From contig NW_002060971.1 in assembly GCF_000150275.1 (NCBI RefSeq), positions 473,487 to 537,486 of the forward strand: a stretch of 64,000 nucleotides of DNA, written 5' to 3'. A model generated the notes under the pieces. The model did no database searches, was not told where the DNA came from, and worked only from the letters and a program-made list of their open reading frames with translations. Below, piece after piece: positions 59,123 to 64,000 of this stretch. Source of the stretch: Trichoplax adhaerens (lineage: Eukaryota > Placozoa > Uniplacotomia > Trichoplacea > Trichoplacidae). Both the position numbers and the translations under genes were made by a program. Every line of letters starts with the position of its first letter. Positions within the stretch are counted from its first letter, which is position 1.

Positions 59123-60660
59123 TGTTCCAAATTGGCGTACTGCGCATGTCTCGTGTCAAGACATGGTTGTAACTTGTTGGTAAAATTAGGTGAAAGTGGA
59201 AGACAGCTGCCCAATACTTTGAACTAGCTTACGTTAGGAATTCATTTCCTACTTTAACTTGTTGAAAGGATTTTTGTTGATTAAATTCAGTGAAAGTATA
59301 AGAAACGCTATCCTTACTTTAAATTAAGTTAGGCACACATAGTTAGCTTAAATTAATCATTATTATCGATCAATACTACAGTGCAGTATGTATTACAGAA
59401 TCACTATTATAATATCATCGATTAATACAGTAGAGTTTAAATTCAATTCTAAATCCTATTCTGCAGAATAGGATCCGCACTAGATCAGACCATCAAGACC
59501 TCTAGCCATAAATTGAATTAAAGGAGAAACCTCTGCAATCTTTCTTGATATTGTCGATGTACCGGCAATATGCAATACAAATCATACACTTCTATAGATA
59601 GTACAATACAAGCATACAATCCTAACGAACTAGGATTAAACGTTCAATAAAACGAAGCGAGGCCGTCAGTTATATCGACGGGATGTTGCTAGTTATAATA
59701 ATTTTAATTTCAATATGCTGTACACTCAATACACTATATATTATACAATATGGTGTATTGCATCAAAATCCAATATTACTCTGAATTCCAACTGGTGCTT
59801 TATGCTAAAGTAGATGATATACTGTAAACTAAACTAAAAAGTATAAGTAAAAAGTATAAGTACAGTACAGTACTCATACAGTCAGACTATTGAATAGCAA
59901 CAAACAACTGTTTTTCCTCACAGAAGTGCTCATGTCTCCCTATTTTCAAACGTTAACTTATTCAAATAGCCATTACGTCGTAGAACTATTGACAATTCGC
60001 CTATACCGACGTCCATATTGTACAGTACAGGGTACAATCTAGGTCTTTTCCCCTCTACGGTTGATGACATGATTTTGAGCTACTTTAGTTCGAAATTAAT
60101 ACTGTAGCGATTGAGTGATGAGACTTTCTACTTCCTGCACTCATATTTAACCTTAGTCTATCAAGTCTGTGATAGGGTGGCTTATAGGGTCTCGACTCTA
60201 GAATTTATATAACTTATATAAGATCAAAGTGTTACATGTGTTATAGACTGAAATTGAATGAGTTCAACTCAGCACTTTGAAAGCATAAAGATTAGGAACA
60301 CTGCGTTGATGGTCCATTTTTTATTTATTCATATACTGTATACTACTAACTTGATCATCTGGTTCGACATTATCTCTCGTGCTTCTATCCTTGAAAATGA
60401 ACTTAATTTGCTATTTTTTTGCCAGCGGATCGGTAGAACTGTTCTATCTCTCTCTAGCGCACAATACATTGCACACTTTCAAATTGCAAAAGCGTTAACA
60501 TAATAAAGGGGTAAAGTAAATAAATACAAGTCTACAGTACGTGATCCACCATTACGACAGTAGCGCACATTAAGAAATTGAAAGGGCGTTTTTAAAGAGT
60601 TCATAACACATATATTACTATACATATATAATTTCTCTATCAAGAGGGTTCTGAATTGCA
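59123..60660. other. Intergenic region, nothing firm
   Basis: AT-rich, with a few more gtacagtac motifs (near 59860 and 60020). No open frame here has a domain. The 81-codon frames at 60258-60503 (plus) and in the 58969-59214 palindrome zone (minus) look incidental. Confidence 0.4.
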
Positions 60661-61505
60661 AGAATGCTTACGATTTGGCGGAAAGCCTTTCTAACTAGTT
60701 ATACACAAGCTATAAATGAAATTGATTTGATATCCAATTCCTGTGTTAAGCTTAATCAACTTCGATGTGATATTTACCATGATAATTGTGACATTTATAC
60801 GTTAAAGTATGAGTGAATGAAAGCTGATGAGTTCATGGAGAAGGAACAACTTGCAGATAACGTGCAAAATGAAATCAGAATAGCTCAAAGTTCAGATAGA
60901 AAAGGCGAGATTAAAAGTTTATGAGGGGATTGGAATGGAGCACTATAAGACTGTCAGAAATCGCTTAAAATGAAACTAAAATGCTTAGGTGAAAATGATT
61001 ACCTGTTGCTGATTCACTTTATCAAATTGGGCGCATTTACATTTCTTAAGGCCAATATAAATTGGCTCATGCAGAAACGGACAAATCGCAGAAAAATTGG
61101 ATCGTCAATTTTTGATCAAATTCATCCCCATTTTGCGAGCTCATGTCGCATAAAAGGACTGGTTCTTTCGATTCAAGACCAGTCTGATTTGGGTCTATCT
61201 AATTCGGTCCCATCTATGTTTGAAAAATTACCGAAAATTCAAACATCAGTCTTTGATCTCAATCATCCTAATGTTACTGATTCATTTTGCGACGTAGGAG
61301 TTGTCTATGTGCGTAACCAAAACAAGAGTAAAGAGGTTCATTCTATGTTTCAAATGTCACTGGAAATTCGAAAACCAATCCTTGATCACAATTATCCTAA
61401 TGTTGCTAAATTGTACAACTATATTGGAAGGGCCAATTTTTTCAAAATAAGTACGAAGAGGCTCTTCTACGCTTGATCAAGCACTCAATAACCAATAATC
61501 AAATT
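60661..61505 (+). pseudogene. Decayed TPR-repeat gene (kinesin-light-chain-like TPR array)
   Basis: The open part at 60970-61476 (168 codons) has two recognisable but degraded 42-residue TPR units: DLNHPNVTDSFCDVGVVY and DHNYPNVAKLYNYIG, the phrases that in intact genes read D-NHP-VA-SYNNIG-VY. After the last one the frame shifts: the +1 frame continues NKYEEALLRLIKHS, the normal continuation of the repeat, while the open frame stops. Upstream (60661-60930) there are fragments in other frames interrupted by TGA. Both features argue for a pseudogene rather than a working gene. Placozoan genomes carry many such TPR genes, which fits a decayed family member. Confidence 0.7.
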
Positions 61506-61614
61506 ATACATCCTTTCGTTTCCTTAACATCGGGATGGTTGTTACCCAAGACTAATTGTCTGATTTGTCTTGGGTAACAACCAACCCGATGTTAAGGAAA
61601 CGAAAGGATGTATA
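61505..61614. repeat. Long near-perfect hairpin (48-bp arms, 14-nt loop)
   Basis: Arm 61505-61552 pairs with 61567-61614 with a single mismatch (atggttg versus ttggttg context). It starts tatacatcctttcg and ends cgaaaggatgtata. It lies just after the TPR relic. It could be a foldback/MITE remnant, a hairpin-RNA precursor or an inverted duplication; I cannot decide from sequence. No convincing target duplication is visible at its ends. Confidence 0.92.
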
Positions 61615-63872
61615 GCATTGGTTAACCGAGAGCCGATATCGCGTTATGATGCATTGATGTTATGTTTATGTCATAGTTATCTTTAACTATCAGTTATCCA
61701 CAATTGAATAAGATTCCACAAAAATTATTACAATTTACTTGAACTATTTTTATTATACTAACGTTCCATTTTACTTTATAAGAACAGAATAGCCAACTAT
61801 ATTTTGAGTAATGAATTAATATCACCAATCAGCATAAAAAATACAAGACTAACTCTCATTATAACTTACTATAACTACAAAACTTGTCTCATTCGGTCTT
61901 CTTTAAAGCAAAATACAAACGACATAATTAGCTATTTTAGTCAATATCCATGCGTAGTGATGCATCTTATATTTGATTACAGTGATAGCTATATTTGATA
62001 TAGTCAGGTTGCTATGAATAGATATTATCGTAATGCTAGCATTAAAGTAGAGGATCACATACTACTATATTAGAAATTGTTGATGACTAATCTTAGTCAA
62101 TTGACTAATTATGGTACAAGAATTATTTTATATGATATATTATAATTGTAAAGATTTCCAAAACCGAAACGTGCTGGACATTATTAGAAGAGTAGTGATA
62201 TCTTATGTAGAATGATTTGATTGCAGAAAATAATGATGTTCTATTTAAGGGAAGTCTTCTGTTTAATAACTCAAGCCTGATTGTAGTTAATTATATTATC
62301 ATAAATGGATTTAACGAAATATATTTAAGAACTGTAGAGATGAGCTCAAAACAGACAGACTTCAATTCATGAATGGACTACGGACCTTACTTGCAAAACT
62401 AAAATATTTTCTAAATGCAAAATCTTTACTTAATTCACGAAACAGTTCTTTGAGGAACAGTAGATTAAATTGATCGGATAATATCAATTATGGATATTAA
62501 AATAGACTGCAATCATTTTTGTATATCTACTTGATCTGGTAGAGATTTCTTTCCATATTGTCGATATTTATCACAAGGATAGCTAACAGCATGCAGCAAT
62601 CTAGTGCAGAAGACCTACTAAAATAGTACTGCGTGTGCTATAATCTACACAGTTGTCTAATTTCCTTTATATAGGTATACGTATGTATAATTTGGGCGAC
62701 GTCATGTTTAACTGTAAGCGAGTGTCCATAACCTTCTGAAATGCCTCTTTAAAGCTACTTCTATCAGTATACGATACAAACCCTAAATTATTGCTATAGT
62801 TACTATAGTAACCATTTTTTTCCGTCGATCGTCTTCTGCAGCAGTAATACTATGGTACAATATGGTACAACTTAAATTCATGCATACTATTATTTTTATT
62901 TGATGCCTAAATCAATAAAACAGACGACTAACTCGTTGGCTGTTTCGTACTTTATTGTACTACTTGCAAAGTACTCCTTATTAAGGAAAGGTACTATAGA
63001 TAACCATCAGGTGTTACTAGTAGTCCCAGTTATAGTATTTAGATGTGCTGATCAATGCGTGTATTTAGCATATATATATGCAGTTGGATAGAGCTGTTTA
63101 GCCGAGTAGAGTTTTATATCACCTGTCCTTCGCTTTTTATCCACTTGCTCCTGTTTGCAATAAGCAGCGCACAGTCGGATTGATAGAATTAAATCTACGT
63201 CACAGTAAAATCATCAAGTTGTTATTAGCCGATTATTAAAACATCCATTGGTAAGTGACCTATTCCGTTTGGTTATCCATCATTATACATTGTATTTCAA
63301 GTAAAAATAGAAATTAAAGATAGGTAAACGACGCCCACGAAACTATATTGCAAGCATTCTTTCTTATTTTGTGCTATCATTGATGTGGCTAGCATACATT
63401 TGCTGTTGTCTATTAGAATAAAACGATTGTTGTTTGATGGTTATTATGATTATGAGTTTAATGTATTTGTAAGCTGGAGTGCATTTTGTTAATGTACACG
63501 TAAATTAGTCTATTCTTTGGATTTAGTTTGGCATTGGTTGATGTCAGCACACGATTATCCGATAGTATTGTCTTCAGTAATCACCTACAGAGATTGATTG
63601 AATGATTTTCGGATAATCTTCCATGCGGAATGGATAGCGACATTGTAGAAGTTGATTTATTGATGCTTGAAAATTGTGTATAATGGAATAATTAATGTTG
63701 TTCTGTTGAACTACGACTGGCACGCAAGTACAATCATTCCGACATACCCTCATTAATGCATAGAGATAATATCGATCCGATGATTAGTAATTAATGGTTG
63801 CGACGAAGCTTGATTTGAATCTTATTTATCTCTAACCTGTCGCTCAAATCTTTAACTAACATACTATTGAAT
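61615..63872. other. Intergenic region, nothing recognised
   Basis: AT-rich sequence with only short open frames (63-64 codons at 61804-61998 and 62900-63091) lacking motifs. Confidence 0.4.
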
Positions 63873-63887
63873 TGAGAGAAGAAAAAG

Positions 63888-64000
63888 ATGGCTGATGATG
63901 AATCTGTCTGTTCCACGAGTGTGCTTCCTCACCATACCCGTATACAATCACTGTACGAAAAGGGCAACTCATGCAAGACCGCCTTCCAGTTGGTGGACGG
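63888..64000 (+). CDS. Start of an unidentified gene, cut by the window end
   Basis: The ATG at 63888 is preceded by an in-frame TGA at 63873-63875 and sits in a good start context (aaaaagATGG). The frame stays open to the window end for 37 codons, beginning MADDESVCSTSVLPHH and later KGNSCKTAFQLVDG. The composition becomes less AT-rich right at this ATG, as in coding sequence. I recognise no family; an acidic Ser-containing N terminus is all that can be seen. Confidence 0.4.
   Translation, partial: MADDESVCSTSVLPHHTRIQSLYEKGNSCKTAFQLVD

Overview
The window is AT-rich eukaryotic DNA with dense, short GT-AG introns, modular extracellular proteins, a GABA-B-type receptor and a decayed TPR-repeat gene. 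This combination suggests an early-branching animal. A placozoan (Trichoplax/Hoilungia type) is my best guess, based on gene content and compactness; no database search was possible. All three well-supported intact genes are on the minus strand.

6481-38091 (minus): one giant gene that I could resolve into 82 coding exons by splice signals, reading phase and domain continuity. The exons sum to 13,467 nt, an exact multiple of three, giving 4,488 residues with no internal stop. Order: signal peptide; 10 EGF-like domains; 7 tandem fibrinogen-like domains of the contactin-associated-protein/neurexin-IV type; 3 EGF; VWD-C8-TIL; 43 more EGF; two Kazal/follistatin-type domains; one thrombospondin type 1 domain; a third Kazal domain; and a C-terminal cystine knot. 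It should be a secreted, multimer-forming matrix or mucus-like protein. Its introns hold tandem repeats, a relic EGF exon, a solo LTR and a 50-N gap whose flanks are the same sequence.

43412-51592 (minus): a 16-exon class C GPCR of GABA-B type (844 residues: Venus-flytrap ligand domain, seven membrane helices, Ser/acidic tail), including one GC-AG intron. 57306-58781 (minus): an intronless CYP4-like cytochrome P450 of 491 residues. A 358-bp solo LTR ends 14 bp beyond its stop codon.

60661-61505 (plus): remains of a TPR-repeat gene with frameshifts, followed by a 48-bp-arm hairpin. 63888-64000 (plus): the likely first codons of a gene running out of the window. The remaining intergenic stretches (1-6430, 38092-43285, 51593-56933, 58782-60660, 61615-63872) show no gene I can support.

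The two 358-bp LTR copies (21261-21618 and 56934-57291) are inverted relative to each other, about 98% identical by eye, and each is flanked by its own 4-bp target duplication. Exon boundaries were assigned by reading; single boundaries may be off, but phase consistency across both multi-exon genes makes the overall models strong.
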